A stretch of DNA of 64,000 bases from Plutella xylostella (GCF_932276165.1 NC_063988.1:2294001-2358000), one strand, 5' to 3'; shown: positions 21,001 to 29,445, counted from the first letter of the stretch. Numbers and translations: made by a program. The notes: generated by a model not told the origin, from the sequence alone.

Positions 21001-21236
21001 TACCGAAAAATTGCATAAATCATGTGAATTGTTGTTTATTTTTTTCAATTTCATTGAGCCATGCGATGACAACCATTTATTTGTGGAGTTGTGCACATAG
21101 TTAAATAGGTTAGAAAAAATCTGCAACTCACCGGATTATCGAAGGAATATACACATTCGTCCTTGTAAACGAGCTGTTGCGGTCTCGGGTTATTAATTTT
21201 AGATAAATGTGGAGTTAATAATTCTAAAGATGCCAT
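50..21236 (-). CDS. USP5: USP5-like deubiquitinase (isopeptidase T), 13 exons, 3' end outside window
   Basis: Ubiquitin-specific protease of the USP5/USP13 type, which takes apart unanchored polyubiquitin chains in cytosol and nucleus. Exons in order of transcription: 21236-21132 (ATG), 19319-19194, 18809-18624, 16375-16269, 15368-15203, 14644-14477, 13962-13801, 11350-11247, 10813-10657, 4414-4203, 3432-3310, 2891-2777, 166-50. All have AG/GT borders and matching phases, giving 616 codons with no stop. Exons 5-6 carry the ZnF-UBP domain (WQCAKCELTTNLWLNLTDGS, then GGNDHA and VEHYKQTGYPLAVKLGTIT). Exon 7 carries the catalytic Cys box (GMRNLGNSCYINSVMQ). Exon 9 has the conserved RQQDAHEF motif and exon 13 the LRGxGxQPGEE motif. 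Family members have about 850 residues, so the UBA domains and His box should lie left of position 50. Four exons have broken copies nearby. The family call is secure. Confidence 0.93.
542..830 (+). mobile_element. tRNA-derived SINE
   Basis: The head has pol III-like boxes (A-like GTGTAGTGGTTAG, B-like GGGTTCGATTCCC). A unique body with CTCTGGCGAAAAGTGGG follows, and the element ends in a GT-rich tail. The first 17 bases of the head (GACGGCCGAATGGTGTA) are duplicated in tandem. A 3' fragment of the same family lies at 53230-53330, and a related head at 13519. It sits in the USP5 intron between the last two exons of the window. Confidence 0.75.
1026..2322 (-). mobile_element. mariner (Tc1/mariner, DD34D) transposon
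   Basis: A 1297-bp element flanked by TA on both sides (1024-1025 and 2323-2324). Its inverted ends, about 30 bp, match at 26 or more positions; each begins CGAGGGC and contains GATCGGGAATAG. It carries one transposase gene on the minus strand and lies in the same orientation as its host gene USP5, in an intron. Confidence 0.93.
1091..2149 (-). pseudogene. mariner transposase with one in-frame stop
   Basis: The open frame from the ATG at 2149 runs 315 codons to a TAA at 1202-1204. Past that stop the same frame continues 36 more codons with mariner-like content to a TAA at 1091-1093, giving the usual total of about 350 residues. The N-terminal paired HTH region ends near residue 110. The catalytic residues are present: the D of SGDESW, the D of HHDNASSHTA, and the D of SPNDYF with exactly 34 residues between the last two (DD34D). 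The single stop removes the C-terminal tail, so the protein is probably inactive. The remainder looks well kept, which suggests a fairly recent insertion. Confidence 0.9.
3170..3241 (-). pseudogene. Scrambled partial copy of a USP5 exon
   Basis: Repeats two pieces of the true exon 3310-3432 with the middle missing: GAAGCTGG...CACGCCTGGAACGG and then about 45 bases around GGTGACCTTGTCGTCGGCGG. It has no usable splice acceptor. Three perfect 20-bp repeats separate it from the intact exon. Confidence 0.75.
3241..3300. repeat. Three perfect 20-bp tandem repeats
   Basis: The unit AGCCGGCGACATGTCGCTAC is present three times without change. Each unit contains the palindrome GCGACATGTCGC. The array lies between the broken and intact copies of one USP5 exon and ends ten bases before the splice donor of the intact exon. 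Confidence 0.95.
3825..3962 (-). pseudogene. Partial copy of the USP5 exon at 4203-4414
   Basis: Matches the 3' two-thirds of the true exon (through GTGCGCCTCGTGTA and CTTCAGCCTCACTCCTCTTC) but lacks the exon's beginning and its acceptor. Intronic words next to it (TCTAGCGCGT, AAAATTGCTG, GGAGGACCAAACC) also recur beside the intact exon, so flanking intron was copied too. Its divergence is clearly greater than that of the copy at 5362. Confidence 0.75.
4722..4861. mobile_element. Palindromic MITE, TTACTGCCAGTTTC family, copy 1
   Basis: The ends TTGCCAGTTTC and GAAACTAGCTG enclose a foldback with GGTAG(T)TACTTTCATAC and its complement. Sister copies lie at 43343-43493, 56360-56493 and, as a half, at 59132-59208. 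The better copies end in TTACTGCC / GGCAGTAA. No coding capacity. Confidence 0.75.
4949..5355. mobile_element. MITE with about 30-bp TIRs, CAACCACA-rich
   Basis: A 407-bp element whose ends are inverted copies beginning GTCAATTCA.ACGTACCAC. The interior is a run of variants of CAACCACATCGCAA and its complement, which produces open reading frames in several frames that are not genes. It abuts the broken copy of a USP5 exon that starts at about 5362. Target duplication not clear. Confidence 0.75.
5362..5467 (-). pseudogene. Near-identical partial copy of the USP5 exon at 10657-10813
   Basis: Over about 105 bases it differs from the intact exon at very few positions; it includes the codons for GVAPHMFRQLVG and RQQDAHEF. 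It lacks both exon ends and both splice sites. It lies on the other side of the LTR retrotransposon from the intact exon and directly follows a MITE. The high identity points to a recent copy, or to conversion. Confidence 0.8.
5637..5743 (+). repeat. 5' LTR of the Ty3/gypsy element
   Basis: 107 bp, TG...CA ends, identical to the 3' LTR. It contains AATAAA within ATAGATAATAAACCAG. Directly followed by the candidate primer-binding site. Confidence 0.93.
5803..7413 (+). pseudogene. Retrotransposon gag-protease and start of reverse transcriptase
   Basis: Open from the ATG at 5803 until the palindromic insertion at 7414; the frame then stops within the insertion at 7437. An N-terminal gag region of about 200 residues with an Ala-rich stretch is followed by two CCHC zinc knuckles (CSVCGRKSHSANTC near residue 213 and CTKCNQKGHLRTMC near 234). 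The protease has its active-site motif LDSGS near residue 292. The first part of reverse transcriptase includes LDMSSAYAQ. Gag, protease and polymerase share one frame. Only the break at 7414 interrupts this part. Confidence 0.9.
7414..7698. mobile_element. 285-bp palindrome: two inverted LTR-like units around a PBS-like spacer
   Basis: The left arm 7414-7545 and right arm 7567-7698 are 132-bp inverted copies. Each arm, read inward, starts TGTAGTGATAG and ends CCTACCTTACA, and it contains AATAAAG, as expected of an LTR. The 21-bp spacer 7546-7566 begins TGGCGACCCTGCCAGGAT, which looks like a primer-binding site. A 4-bp duplication CACG flanks the whole (7410-7413 and 7699-7702). Reverse-transcriptase coding of the host element resumes in a matching frame right after it. 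The LTR-like arms are unrelated to the host element's own LTRs. Confidence 0.85.
7699..8929 (+). pseudogene. Retrotransposon reverse transcriptase (rest) and RNase H
   Basis: Coding resumes after the palindrome. The polymerase catalytic box is FLDD (the Y.DD position) at about 7811. The thumb region follows (FLGLVNYYRSF), then RNase H with TVDAGPKGLGA, SYASRTLNAAERNY and RTDHKPL. A TAA at 8927-8929 ends the frame; integrase sequence continues in the same frame directly after it, so the stop is a mutation rather than a gene end. Confidence 0.88.
8930..10076 (+). pseudogene. Retrotransposon integrase, stop upstream and frameshift inside
   Basis: The HHCC zinc-binding part (LHNSHLG... and CHICL) and the catalytic core (HMDFLGP, VSDNGSSF and the Glu of NGQAES) are in the frame of 8984-9502. 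Near 9503 an extra base shifts the frame. The C-terminal part, with a GWQPRSRLDL-like segment, continues from 9504 to a stop at 10076. It ends in a Pro/Ala-rich tail just before the 3' LTR. Three independent lesions make the element non-autonomous. Confidence 0.85.
10154..10260 (+). repeat. 3' LTR of the Ty3/gypsy element
   Basis: 107 bp identical to 5637-5743, preceded by GGTGGAGGGA and followed by the target duplication GTAAT. Confidence 0.93.
10262..10610. repeat. Probable MITE remnant
   Basis: Starts TAATAGACGAA and ends TTCGTCTATT, with inner inverted words GGTCGCTAT / ATAGCGACC and repeated ATTAATG.GCTC.ACCTTCTTTC. The LTR element appears to have inserted into its left edge (the GTAAT duplication overlaps the start). 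Boundaries are approximate. Confidence 0.45.
11500..11605 (-). mobile_element. Degenerate SINE 3' fragment
   Basis: Aligns by eye with the fragment at 12402-12612: GGCTC..TTGAATGGAACC, then GAACTTAACTGCCC...TAAGTTTGGACCATTT, then CCACGCT. It is much more decayed. Confidence 0.5.
11775..13500. mobile_element. Palindromic MITE split by a later TIR insertion
   Basis: The outer foldback (GGCTTGCACAACAAAGTTAA at the left, its complement at the right) is the same family as the intact copy at 31599-31723, where the two halves are contiguous. Here they are separated by about 1.6 kb: 11843-13440 has inverted ends beginning AGGGAATATGCA. A SINE fragment lies inside that insertion. I see no open frame of note in the inner element. 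Confidence 0.65.
12402..12612 (-). mobile_element. tRNA-derived SINE, 3' part
   Basis: Reverse complement of the body of the SINE at 62712-63042. Shared words include CCTGCACCTGGCTCTC, CCTAAGCTTGGACCATTTCC and TTCCTCACGATG. It lies inside the 1.6-kb insertion of the split MITE. Confidence 0.75.
13519..13755 (+). mobile_element. tRNA-derived SINE, 5' truncated
   Basis: Retains the B-box-like GGGTTCGATTCCC and the GCAGATATTTGTTTAAA segment shared with the SINE at 542. Its 3' half differs (TAGTATCTATCTATC, CAGCTGTCCGACACCC), so it is a related subfamily. It ends 45 bp from the Cys-box exon of USP5. Confidence 0.7.
14963..15074 (-). pseudogene. Partial copy of the USP5 ZnF-UBP exon
   Basis: Repeats the 3' 112 bases of exon 15203-15368, with the donor GTGAGTGGGG, but lacks the first third and the acceptor. 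The adjacent intron words GGAACCCCACTCACC are copied with it. Read on the minus strand, the sequence just past the donor encodes GVPQGSLLGPLL, a motif of LINE reverse transcriptases, and a similar fragment recurs near 14750 and 15165. Confidence 0.8.
16771..17920 (+). mobile_element. P-superfamily DNA transposon derivative
   Basis: A 1150-bp element with perfect 34-bp terminal inverted repeats (beginning CATAGACTTAGTATATACTA) and an 8-bp target duplication TTGCATAG (16763-16770 and 17921-17928). The only recognisable coding piece is an N-terminal THAP-like zinc finger, and P-element transposases characteristically start with a THAP domain. The catalytic region is absent, so this is an internally deleted, non-autonomous copy. 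It is inserted in repeat X. Confidence 0.8.
16999..17520 (+). pseudogene. Decayed THAP-domain exons of a P-type transposase
   Basis: Exon 16999-17069 encodes MVTSS...DCGVNHR and ENCTFHR and ends in a GT donor. After an intron, an acceptor at 17396-17397 is followed by codons for FPL and then a stop. Further on, another frame gives RKWLK, a stop, then VGRVGWNPKKNSTICS. This matches the order of THAP features: C...C, FHRFP, KWL, the W.P.K...IC box. Frame breaks and stops show it cannot be translated as one protein. Confidence 0.65.
19522..20733 (+). CDS. Single-exon seven-helix receptor-like membrane protein (nested in USP5 intron 1)
   Basis: An intact frame of 403 residues. Hydrophobic segments lie at about 7-25, 42-60, 91-115, 159-181, 298-322 and 343-366, with a weaker one at 374-390. 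The long loop 182-297 holds five N-glycosylation sequons (NES, NHT, NTS, NKS, NDS), so it should be extracellular, which fits an N-out seven-helix receptor. Rhodopsin-family landmarks appear in weak form: DNY after segment 3 (DRY position), FWTP in segment 6 (CWxP position), and Cys87 before segment 3 with cysteines in the loop. I do not recognise a named family; an orphan, insect-restricted GPCR is my best reading, and another six- or seven-pass protein is possible. It is opposite in strand to USP5 and wholly inside its first intron. Confidence 0.6.
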   Translation: MQTSTDLFLGTFLIMSGFALSLINLRRIVKQKKDSYQTVLLSENVLLTCIGIAFVSRAVYEINPMNIDMERAVDIEDHIKEQGSVSCSFMSNLMGYGPLVVSMVNSFVSLIIDNYMHYMMLQQSNKAEENNAVQDIGEQSIQDSIKGTPTLFSYIKTYFPVVAAILQWVIPIILALSMYPIQVKEMGVRSNDFRNYRDVCMTMLDVANESCFFDQNHTLELWDYLQSDNYLNSFKKEYNTSLYNKSAAITSVVDKVLNIVNHFSRYTNDSIDVSSQVLYRKSKETNHCLKMCYLETKSLLMYLFLISVVSYFVPITISTVILTKIHSMNVKQANVKTFVSRELLYNILFWTPVMFDTFVSLLFCSYTMNGTRTSIFHVIANIYQAVKNFMNTKFFKDNVIVPV

Positions 21237-22168
21237 CGTGCAGCGTTCTATCAATACACGAATAAATTTTCCGAAAATTTAAAAATATTAACCCCGGCGT
21301 CTCCAAAAATAATAAGTAGTGATGGGAAATGTAATATTGATATGTTTTTGGATTAAATGTCAAACGACGTAATCACAATCGATCAATATTCAAAATGTCG
21401 GACAGGTGTTTACTATTTACAAATAAGTAATTAATAATAATAAAAAAAAGCTTTTCAGGTATGAAACCCTAAAAAAGGTCGATTTAATGTACCTACCTAT
21501 ACATGATTGCAATAGTTAAATATTTTGATTTTGATAGTGACAGTAGAAATATGGTATTTTGTTCGTTATCAAAACCAACTTGTTTTTTTTATTAACTTTA
21601 AGATACTTGTTATTAACCCCTTGATTACCCTAAAGACCTATTAAGTCGCTTCCGTGCTTTTTTATTTTAACGAGGCAACGACACAAATATACATTATTGA
21701 CAACACAGCTGCAAAAGATAAGTCGAGATTTCTGTCCAGTGGTAAAGAACATCACTATGAAGTTTTCATCCATCATTGACTTTCGTTTGACATAAGTTAT
21801 AACAGTGTTGCAAGATTCAATAAACATATTTATAGATTTGTTTAAGAAATATGTATATTTAGGTTTGCGATTGGTTATACACGCATTTTAACTTTATTTT
21901 GATAGAAAAGGAATTCTCAGTAATTATATTTTTTTTGTAAAAATAAATAATGCAAGTCAAACAAGTTATAAATCTGAGTAAAATAATTATTATCATTGAA
22001 CGAACCCTTTCCCTCCCTCCCTCACCTCGCCCCCGCCCGCCCCGCTCTCTTCCGGAAAAGTTTGTTTTCATGTTTTGGTTGAGTTGAGTTTTTTTTTTTT
22101 ACAACAGTGTTCAAAGTTCAAGTCAATAGTTGGTACATTTTTATAAATTCCAACTTGTATAAATCACG
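21237..22168. promoter_or_regulatory. Divergent intergenic region between USP5 and the GST gene
   Basis: The start codons of USP5 (21236, minus) and the glutathione transferase (22169, plus) are 932 bp apart on opposite strands, so both promoters must lie here. A C-rich stretch with CCCTCCCTCCCTC and CGCCCCCGCCCGCC at about 22012-22045 stands out from the AT-rich surroundings. I could not fix transcription starts. Confidence 0.5.
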
Positions 22169-25100
22169 ATGTCGCTCAAATTATACTATGATCTTATGTC
22201 TCAACCTTCTAGGGCAGTCTATATTCTGTTAAAAAAATCTAACATTAACTTTGAACCAAAATACGTGGATTTACGGAAAGGTTAGTTTAATTTTAACAAA
22301 TATCTTACACATTATTATTTTCTTACTGCCTTTTAGCTTTTACCTTAATTAATACCACGGTACAACCCAAAACCAACTAGTCTAAAATACCCTTACATTT
22401 TTGAAATATTTATATTGTTACAGGTGTTCACTACACTGATGAATATTCCAATAATATTAACAGATTCAAGAAGGTTCCAGTGATTGACCATAATGGATTT
22501 ATCTTGACTGAAAGGTAATGACAAACATTATACTTATTGAAGCCCGCTCCATAATCTCTACGAGAGATTCTGTCACGGGTCTCAAAAAAAGTTTTAAAAT
22601 TTAATACACATAGGTACATTATAAAACTATATTCAATTTTATAACAGTTAGATATACAGTTTATATTTTTATATTTTTTATTGGGTACAATTTAAATCAT
22701 CACACCAAAAAAAATATTTGTATGCTAATACATTGCACCAAAAAAATTAATTATAACCAAATTAATTAAACCAACTCCAAAATCGAAATCCCAAAGAAAA
22801 ACATTTATGTTCCAAAATAAATAAACACGCCTCCAAATAATTGCAAGTTTACAATATATAATCTTTTTAGTCACCAAAAGGGATAAATCATCACCAAATC
22901 ATGTTTCCTATCCAAGGTGCCCGTCCCCGTCCCCGTCCTTATCTAAATTCGCATCTCTATCCCCACCCTCATTTGAAGATATAAAGATATAGTAGATACC
23001 TACTACCTACCTACTAATTATTTAATTCGAATTTATTGGAGGCAGAATTGAATATTTTTTGGTGGAGGTTTAAATACAAGCCTTTTTAATTTATCTTTTT
23101 CGTTTACAGTGTTGCTATAATTCGGTACCTGGGCAGAGAGAACCTTCTCCCGGAGGCCCTATTCCCGAGGGCAGACAAGGTTCTGAACACACGGCTAGAT
23201 GAGTTCCTCGAATGGCAGCATCTTGGTCTCCGCGCTCCGCTGGCCATGTACTTCAGAGTTGTTGTAAGTGGAAAAATAAATGTGTGTATAAGAAAGAATA
23301 TTCATTTATTTCTAACACATACAGAAACAACACATACATTACAAAATAAACTTAAAAAATACATTGTGTGAGTGTTCCTTCCCGATGCTAAATGGGTTCT
23401 TGCTTAGCTTCATGCTATAGTTCGTATGCCACACCATAGCACTCTAGTTTTCAGCTAGACCCCTTTGGGTGAAGTCAGGGACTGACTTACACAAATATAT
23501 CATTAAAAAAAATAAGCCCCATAAAATGCTATTGCGCCTTTCACTACACAGTTAGCAATAAGCATGACTGTGGAGTGCGAATTTTACACCGTTCGACTAG
23601 TAGCGAGTAAACGCGAATTTGTGTGGCGCGGTAGAGTTGCCAACTAGCGGAACCCGAACTGTCCTACCTCGCACCATTGTTAATTCCCACTATAAGCCAG
23701 AGTCACAATCGTAAATGCTTTTTCTAAGGGTGTCCACTGTTTGGTACGTCGTTTTAACCCGCGCGGTGAGGTGAAACATTCTCCTAGCGTTAACTCGCGA
23801 AGCACGACGGGCTACCACTCAACTCATCCAACACCCTGTATACCAACAGATGTTCAGCCCAGACTCGGAGAAGATCCCGTCATACCAGAAGCGCATGGAG
23901 ACAGCTCTGGACGAGTTCAGCACGCTGTGGCTGGGACGAGGGAACCGGTATATTCTGGGAGACACCGTGACGGTAGCCGACTTACTAGCCGCTTGCGAGG
24001 TGGAACAACCACGTAAGTGACTTTTTTAACTCCCGATATATTATTATTATTATAAATTCTTTATTGCACATAAAAACATTGTACAAAGGCGAACTTAATG
24101 CTAGTAGCATTCTCTACCAGTTAACCTTTGGTGATGTCGAGAAAGTGGTTGGTAGTGCGATAGGCTGAGAGGAGAGAAGTTATTTACTTTAATCGAGACA
24201 CAGAGATATACTTACTTATACATAATAGCTATACAAATTATATACATACATATATAAATATATTCCTACATTATATTATAATATACCTAATACATAATAA
24301 TAATACAAAATATAATATAAGATTATCATCATGAAATAAAATATATTAAAAATCAATTTTGTTGATCGTTCTGCACTTGGAGGTAGTGCTGACGAACTTT
24401 GGCTTTAAAGATGTCTATAGACTTTGTGTGCCGTATATGTAGCGGTAAACTGTTCCACAAGCGAACCCCTGTCACAGTGAATGAATCCGAATACCCTGCC
24501 GCATTATGCTCTGGGGTACGAAAGAGAAGGTTTCGACTTGACCGTTGAGGACGGTCAGAGAAGTCGAAGAACGTGAAGCGTTCTGTTAAGTAGGATGGGG
24601 CACAAGGATTATAAACTATATTATGAATGAGAGATAAAATATGGGCATTCCTTCGGTGTCGGATATTGAGCCACTTGAGTTTATTTCGAAATTCAGCGAC
24701 GTGATCATACTTACGCAGGCCAAAGATATAGCGAATATAAAATACGGGTTTTATATAATATATTATATGTAATTTTATCGTGTCTGTTAGCGTAGCGTTT
24801 AGCGTAGCGTTAAGCGTAGCTCCCGAACGGTTGAACCGATTTTCTAATTGTCTTTGTTGGGTCAGAGGTAATCTTACCCCATGAGTTCTCTGCCATATTT
24901 TTATCAAAATCGACGAAGCTGACGTTGAACGTTGCCGTTGGTTAGCTTTCTTACATAATCCCCCCAAAGCTCAACGGCTGATGTTGATGAAAAATTGTTT
25001 CTCTCCCAATTTACGAAAATTACGAAAAGTTTCGTAAATAAAATACTCTGTAAGCAGAATTAACTTCACTGCTGAGAGCACATTCACAAATACAAACGAG

Positions 25101-25794
25101 TATTTCAATATAAAATTTAAAATTTCATTTCAATAGGAAGTTTTACAAAATGTCAGGAAAAATTAGAAATACAAAATCGGCTTTGAGTAACTTTGTCGTC
25201 GCCTCGCATCGTACTTTGGCGTTGCGTTTTGTTTGTATTTCTATGTTTAATTAAACGTTGTGAGCTTTTTGAGTAGGTATACCTATAATCTACACTTCTA
25301 TGGGGTGGGGGGGGACGTGTGAGCAGGGAATGGAAGAGTATAGGAGGATTTTACTTGTTGGATATCCATGAAAGGTTTAAGAGAGGAAATATGATTATGA
25401 AAAATACTCGATACATCATTCATGGCTAACCTTTTAAGACGAATTTTGCGGGCGATACATAGCTCCATTTTAAAGTAGAGTATCTTTTCAAGTTACGTTT
25501 TTAACCTGCCACCGAAAAGAGTGGTACCATAGGTATACGTTTGTCCAGTGTAGGTCATAATTTTATCTTATTATTATTAAGTCATTTATTGCAGACTGTA
25601 AGTCCATAAATCTTATGTCGGTATTAATTCCAGGGATGACCGGATATGACTGCACTGCCAACTACCCCGTCATACGAGAGTGGATGGACCGAGTCAGGAC
25701 CTACTTCAACCCACATTATGCCGAAGCCAGCACCATAGTAGAAAAGATTGCAGCCAAGAGAGTCCCTATGAAGAAACCCACAGCTAAGTTGTGA
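22169..25794 (+). CDS. GSTT1: Theta-class glutathione S-transferase, five exons
   Basis: Cytosolic enzyme that conjugates glutathione to electrophiles. Exons 22169-22280, 22424-22514, 23110-23263, 23850-24012 and 25634-25794 have AG/GT borders and consistent phases, giving 226 residues (theta family about 230). The N-terminal thioredoxin-like domain starts LKLYYDLMSQPSRAVYILLK; the Ser of QPSRA is the expected theta catalytic Ser. The glutathione-binding signature is KVPVIDHNGFILTES. The helical C-terminal domain contains LDEFLEWQHLG and the N-capping segment YILGDTVTVADLL. Intron 4 holds a LINE remnant. Candidate polyadenylation signals AATAAA lie at 26297 and 26584. The class assignment rests on overall pattern and length. 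Confidence 0.93.
24040..24970 (-). mobile_element. LINE 3' end (RT C-terminal region), in GST intron 4
   Basis: A minus-strand open frame 24967-24353 ends with FGLRKYDHVAEFRNKLKWL, then a domain with SYLTERFTFFDFSDRP and VRLWNSLPLHIRHTKSID, which is the C-terminal tail common to jockey/CR1-type LINE polymerases. A non-coding part runs down to about 24040 with TTCTTTATTGCAC, typical of the LINE 3' end. No upstream RT or endonuclease is present: it is 5' truncated. Confidence 0.75.
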
Positions 25795-26814
25795 GCAAAA
25801 AGATTCAAATTACCGTGAACAGACTTAACAAACTTAAGTCTTTACGACGTTAAGTACCTATGAGCTTAATTTTCCCTTTCATTTTAAATGTAACAGGAAT
25901 ATGAAACAAGGGATTAACAAATTGATTTTGTAGAGAAAGATAGTAAAAATATTGCATCTATGTATAGGTGATTTTCCTTTGTGCGTTCGTCTGGGTTTAA
26001 TAAATGAAGTGGGTGGTGAAGCTCAGTTACCTATTGTGTGCTATTCTTGTCTTCTTCCTGTACAAAGTAGACAAAGAATACTTTATTTTTATTTGAGATG
26101 CACAGAGAAAGAGGAATTACTCCTAGATATTTGATTTTGAATGGAATTTTGTTGTATTCTATTCTATGTATACCTATCTACTTTAGGAAAAGACTATATA
26201 CTTACTTATTCCAATATTAGTCTAGGTTTATTGATATCTTTGTTATCTTTTAATACGGTGTAAATTAACAATTTGTTTTTTTTTACGTATTTTTTTAATA
26301 AAGTGATTTTATGTATGAATGCTGTATGTAAATATCTCTGTTTTTAAGACTTTAGGTCCTTTATGTTGACTGTTAGAAAAATCATTTTTCATTACCTAGT
26401 CCACCTGGTTGTATATTATATGTATAGGTTTGGTTATGGTTTGGAACTTGGGTAGGTAAGTAACACTACCTTTATGGTCTGTGCAATATAATAAGTATAA
26501 ATTATAATAAAATTATGGTACCATCTTTATATACTTACCCATTCACCATGTTTTTATGGAAGTTTAGATATAAGATTTTTTAAAATAAAGCATTCTATTT
26601 TATTATTTAAATCTTTTGATTTGCACTGCTGCTTTTGCTTTCACAGTTAACGATTGTAATAGTCAATTTGAAATACCTACATATACGAGTACAGTCATAC
26701 AGGCTGTTGCAAACGTGATAGTAAGTCTAAAGGTGACTGAAATAACCGTTGTTCTACGACTTTAGGGAATAAGTATCAAAGTAAAAGAAATATCTGGGCA
26801 CTCCGTATAGTGGG

Positions 26815-26915
26815 TAGGTACAGTAAGGTGCAGAAAAACCTGACCCCTCTCAGAAGCATGTTACTATGGGAGGGGGGGTCAGGTTTCTCTGCACCTGACC
26901 GTACCTACTCCGTAG
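26815..26915. repeat. Foldback repeat, GTCAGGTGCAGA family
   Basis: Left AGGTACAGTAAGGTGCAGAA...ACCTGACCCC pairs with right GGGGTCAGGT...CTGCACCTGACCGTACCT. The left half recurs almost unchanged at 61327-61393 (ACAGTAAGGTGCAGAAAAAC), there without the right half. Confidence 0.7.
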
Positions 26916-27092
26916 ATTCGCACACCTAAATAGTTTGCCGGTGAAAAATTCTGTTGGCTAAAAGTTCATAGGTCATGGAATGGATCAATCGACAGTTGAC
27001 CGTTACGTCATCGCTGTCCTATAATTTTACTTCACGTGTATAGTTGGAGATCTTTCAAATCAATACACAGTACGATATGGTATTAAACGATT

Positions 27093-27200
27093 ACTTCAGT
27101 GGAGACCACGAACAAGTAAGTGTAGGTAGCGTGGGACGCCTTCCGGCCAGCTGGACCGACGATCTTAGAAAGGTGGTTATGAGGAAGGCCGAGGACGATG
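27093..27200 (+). mobile_element. LINE coding scrap
   Basis: Reads GRLPASWTDDLRKV and then AEDD, resembling the segment with RPxxRWxDDL near the 3' end of the RTE/CR1-type LINEs common in Lepidoptera. A related scrap in reverse orientation lies at 46330-46480 (GGTCCAGCGGGCCGG) and a small one near 3130-3165. Confidence 0.45.
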
Positions 27201-28737
27201 TGTTGTTTTTACTGAATCACAGAATTACAAAAGTAATATAGGTACTTAAGTATTTAAATTGTGCCATCAAGTAACCGAACGTAACAAAGCTACAGTCAGT
27301 GATACATTATTTTAATAAGATATAAGTATTATAATTACGGCTACTGTTAATGATATTCACTGAGCATGACAGCCAAATATTAACTGCCCAAACCTCAAAG
27401 GCAAAAATTAATTCACATCGAAATTAATCGGTGCTGGGTCAGTACTATTGCTAGGCAACCTGGCATGTCCTAGTGTGTTTGAGCTGCCTAGGTATACATG
27501 TATTACCTAGGTTGCTGTGATTGGTGGATGCAGGTCCCCGGGCCGACAGGTCAGGAGCTCAAATAATGTAATGAACATTTACTGGTGTAATGGTGCATTG
27601 GAATAGCACCCAAAACAGTAAGTATGCATAATAATATAAACAGTGTGCAAAGCTTCCTGCTATTAGGAGATGTTTACGTACATAACATAAATAATTTAAA
27701 TACTTACAATTAACTCTTTGCTCTGTTTTTGGCGTCAATCCAAGGAAATTAAGTAGTTCCAAATACTTCTATACTTAACATAATCAAATTTTCAAAATTA
27801 GTGGATACCTATGTCCTTTTTTGAAATGTATCCTTCTGCAGAGCAGCTAAAACACTATCCACCAAAAAATGAAATCGCGCTTTAACCCTAGAAAAGTTAG
27901 CATCAGGTCCAAAAAAGGCCATATTTAGACCAATGTTTTATAAAAGGATGCATATATAATTACGAGCAGCTCCGGGTCTGTAAGGGCTGGAGGCTTCCCC
28001 GCGCAGGCTAGATCGCTGACAGCCGAGCTAGCGAGCAGGTCGCGCGGGAACCGTGTAGCTCTCAAACGAGAGGCCAAAACTTAAAATGAAGAAAAGTTTT
28101 GGACAATTATACCGTCTTAGTTGCGAAGTATTTAATATCTTCTGCAAGTAATTACGTGTATATGTGTGTGAAGTTTAAATGAACATAAATTTTGATTTAT
28201 TTAATTCATTCACTTAACGTTATAAGAAGGTACCTATTGCCTAAACTCCAATAAAGTTGGTAAATAATGAAATTACTAAAAAATGTGGTCCCGAGTCTTT
28301 TGGAGAAAGTCATAATTCCGTTCACACCTGTTGCTGGAGTTTAAGAAGCAGCTTATCTCAATGTAAGTAAGAAATTATTATGATTATTTGGTGTTTAAAG
28401 TTTATAACAAAAAAATTAATACAAATATAATTGTTCAATAAAGGTTTAAAAAATCCAGAGTTCTAGGACAGACATTCCTGCTACGCCATGCGTAGCACTT
28501 TCCCTGCTACGCCGTTCGTAGCAGTTTTCCGGATGCTACGCGGTCACCGTAGCATTACAATACCATAGAATAATACTAATATATTATAGTCTATGTCTAT
28601 GACAATAATTTTTCCTTCGCCCACTTCAGAAAGTTTATTTTCTGTCCCAAAGTCCCAAACTGTCACTGTCGTGTACTAACTGTAACCTCTACCTCTATTA
28701 CCCCCTTATAGTTATTGACTATTTCTTTCAGGTATTT

Positions 28738-29340
28738 ACATAGCATCATTAGTGTCAAAGGTCTTCTCCTACACGGTCCACATATCCATCAATAGACTCA
28801 TTAGCTTCAAAATCATCAGCAGCTACATGCCGCCATCTCTGGATGCTACTCCAGTTCCAGAATAGGTAGGTAAATAAACCTGAAAAAGTAGCAATTTTGA
28901 TTTAAATAATATACATACTAAGGGTCTGTCTCACAATGTCTATGGATAATAGCTACCTGGCCGTGTAGCACAGGGCGCTGTTAAGATGTGACAAGAGTTC
29001 TCCGTCACACTCGCTCTTGAGGCTGCGCGATGTGAGTGAGCACGATGCAAAACTCTTATCACATCTTAAATACGCCCCATACTAGCCCTTCTGTGGTGTA
29101 AAAGAGATGCTGTTTTAGACAGTGACAGCATGTCTTTTTATCCCACAGGCAGTCATTCAATTGTGAATCAGGGTCTAATTATTTGTACTAAGTATAGGCA
29201 ATTTTTTTTCTAGATCAGTCGTCCGTCTACCTGCATCTAAGTAGGTACATCTACGACCGCCACGCCGATGCCACAGACACGCCACAGATGCGCCGCCTGG
29301 TGCAGCAGTTGTGCTACTATCAATCACTAACGCTGTAAGC
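28738..29340 (+). other. Two possible orphan exons, unproven
   Basis: After a pyrimidine tract and AG, 28738-28865 is open in one frame (SLVSKVFSYTVHISINRL) to a TAG. After TTCTAG at 29210-29215, a frame reads SSVYLHLSRYIYDRHADATD and continues MRRLVQQLCYYQSLTL to a TAA at 29337, with gene-like GC-rich codons. I could not link them to each other, to a start codon or to a known family. A lost or non-coding gene is possible. Confidence 0.25.
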
Positions 29341-29387
29341 CCTGAAATTTACAATGAAGAAGTAAGTTTATACTGCAGTTTAAGTTT

Positions 29388-29445
29388 CATCATCATCATC
29401 AGCCTGTGTCAACCCACTGCTCGGTATAGGCCTCCTCCATGTTAT
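29388..29445 (-). mobile_element. LINE 3' tail insertion with target duplication
   Basis: Inserted sequence starts (CAT)5 and continues CAGCCTGTGTCAACCCACTG, the reverse complement of the lepidopteran RTE-like tail. It is flanked by the 13-bp duplication GCAGTTTAAGTTT (29375-29387 and 29446-29458). Only 58 bp were copied. Confidence 0.75.

Larger units (their letters stand above)
25795..28700. other. Intergenic DNA after the GST gene
   Basis: The GST 3' UTR extends to about 26300 or 26600. A foldback repeat lies at 26815-26915 and a LINE scrap at 27093-27200. A GC-rich patch at 27960-28080 (GACAGCCGAGCTAGCGAGCA) has no open frame I trust. At 28480-28560 the word GCTACGCC.T.CGTAGCA recurs. 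I see no gene. Confidence 0.5.

Noticed and set aside
27044..27241. 65-codon open frame as a small gene
   Set aside because: Its centre resembles a LINE coding scrap that recurs in reverse at 46330-46480.
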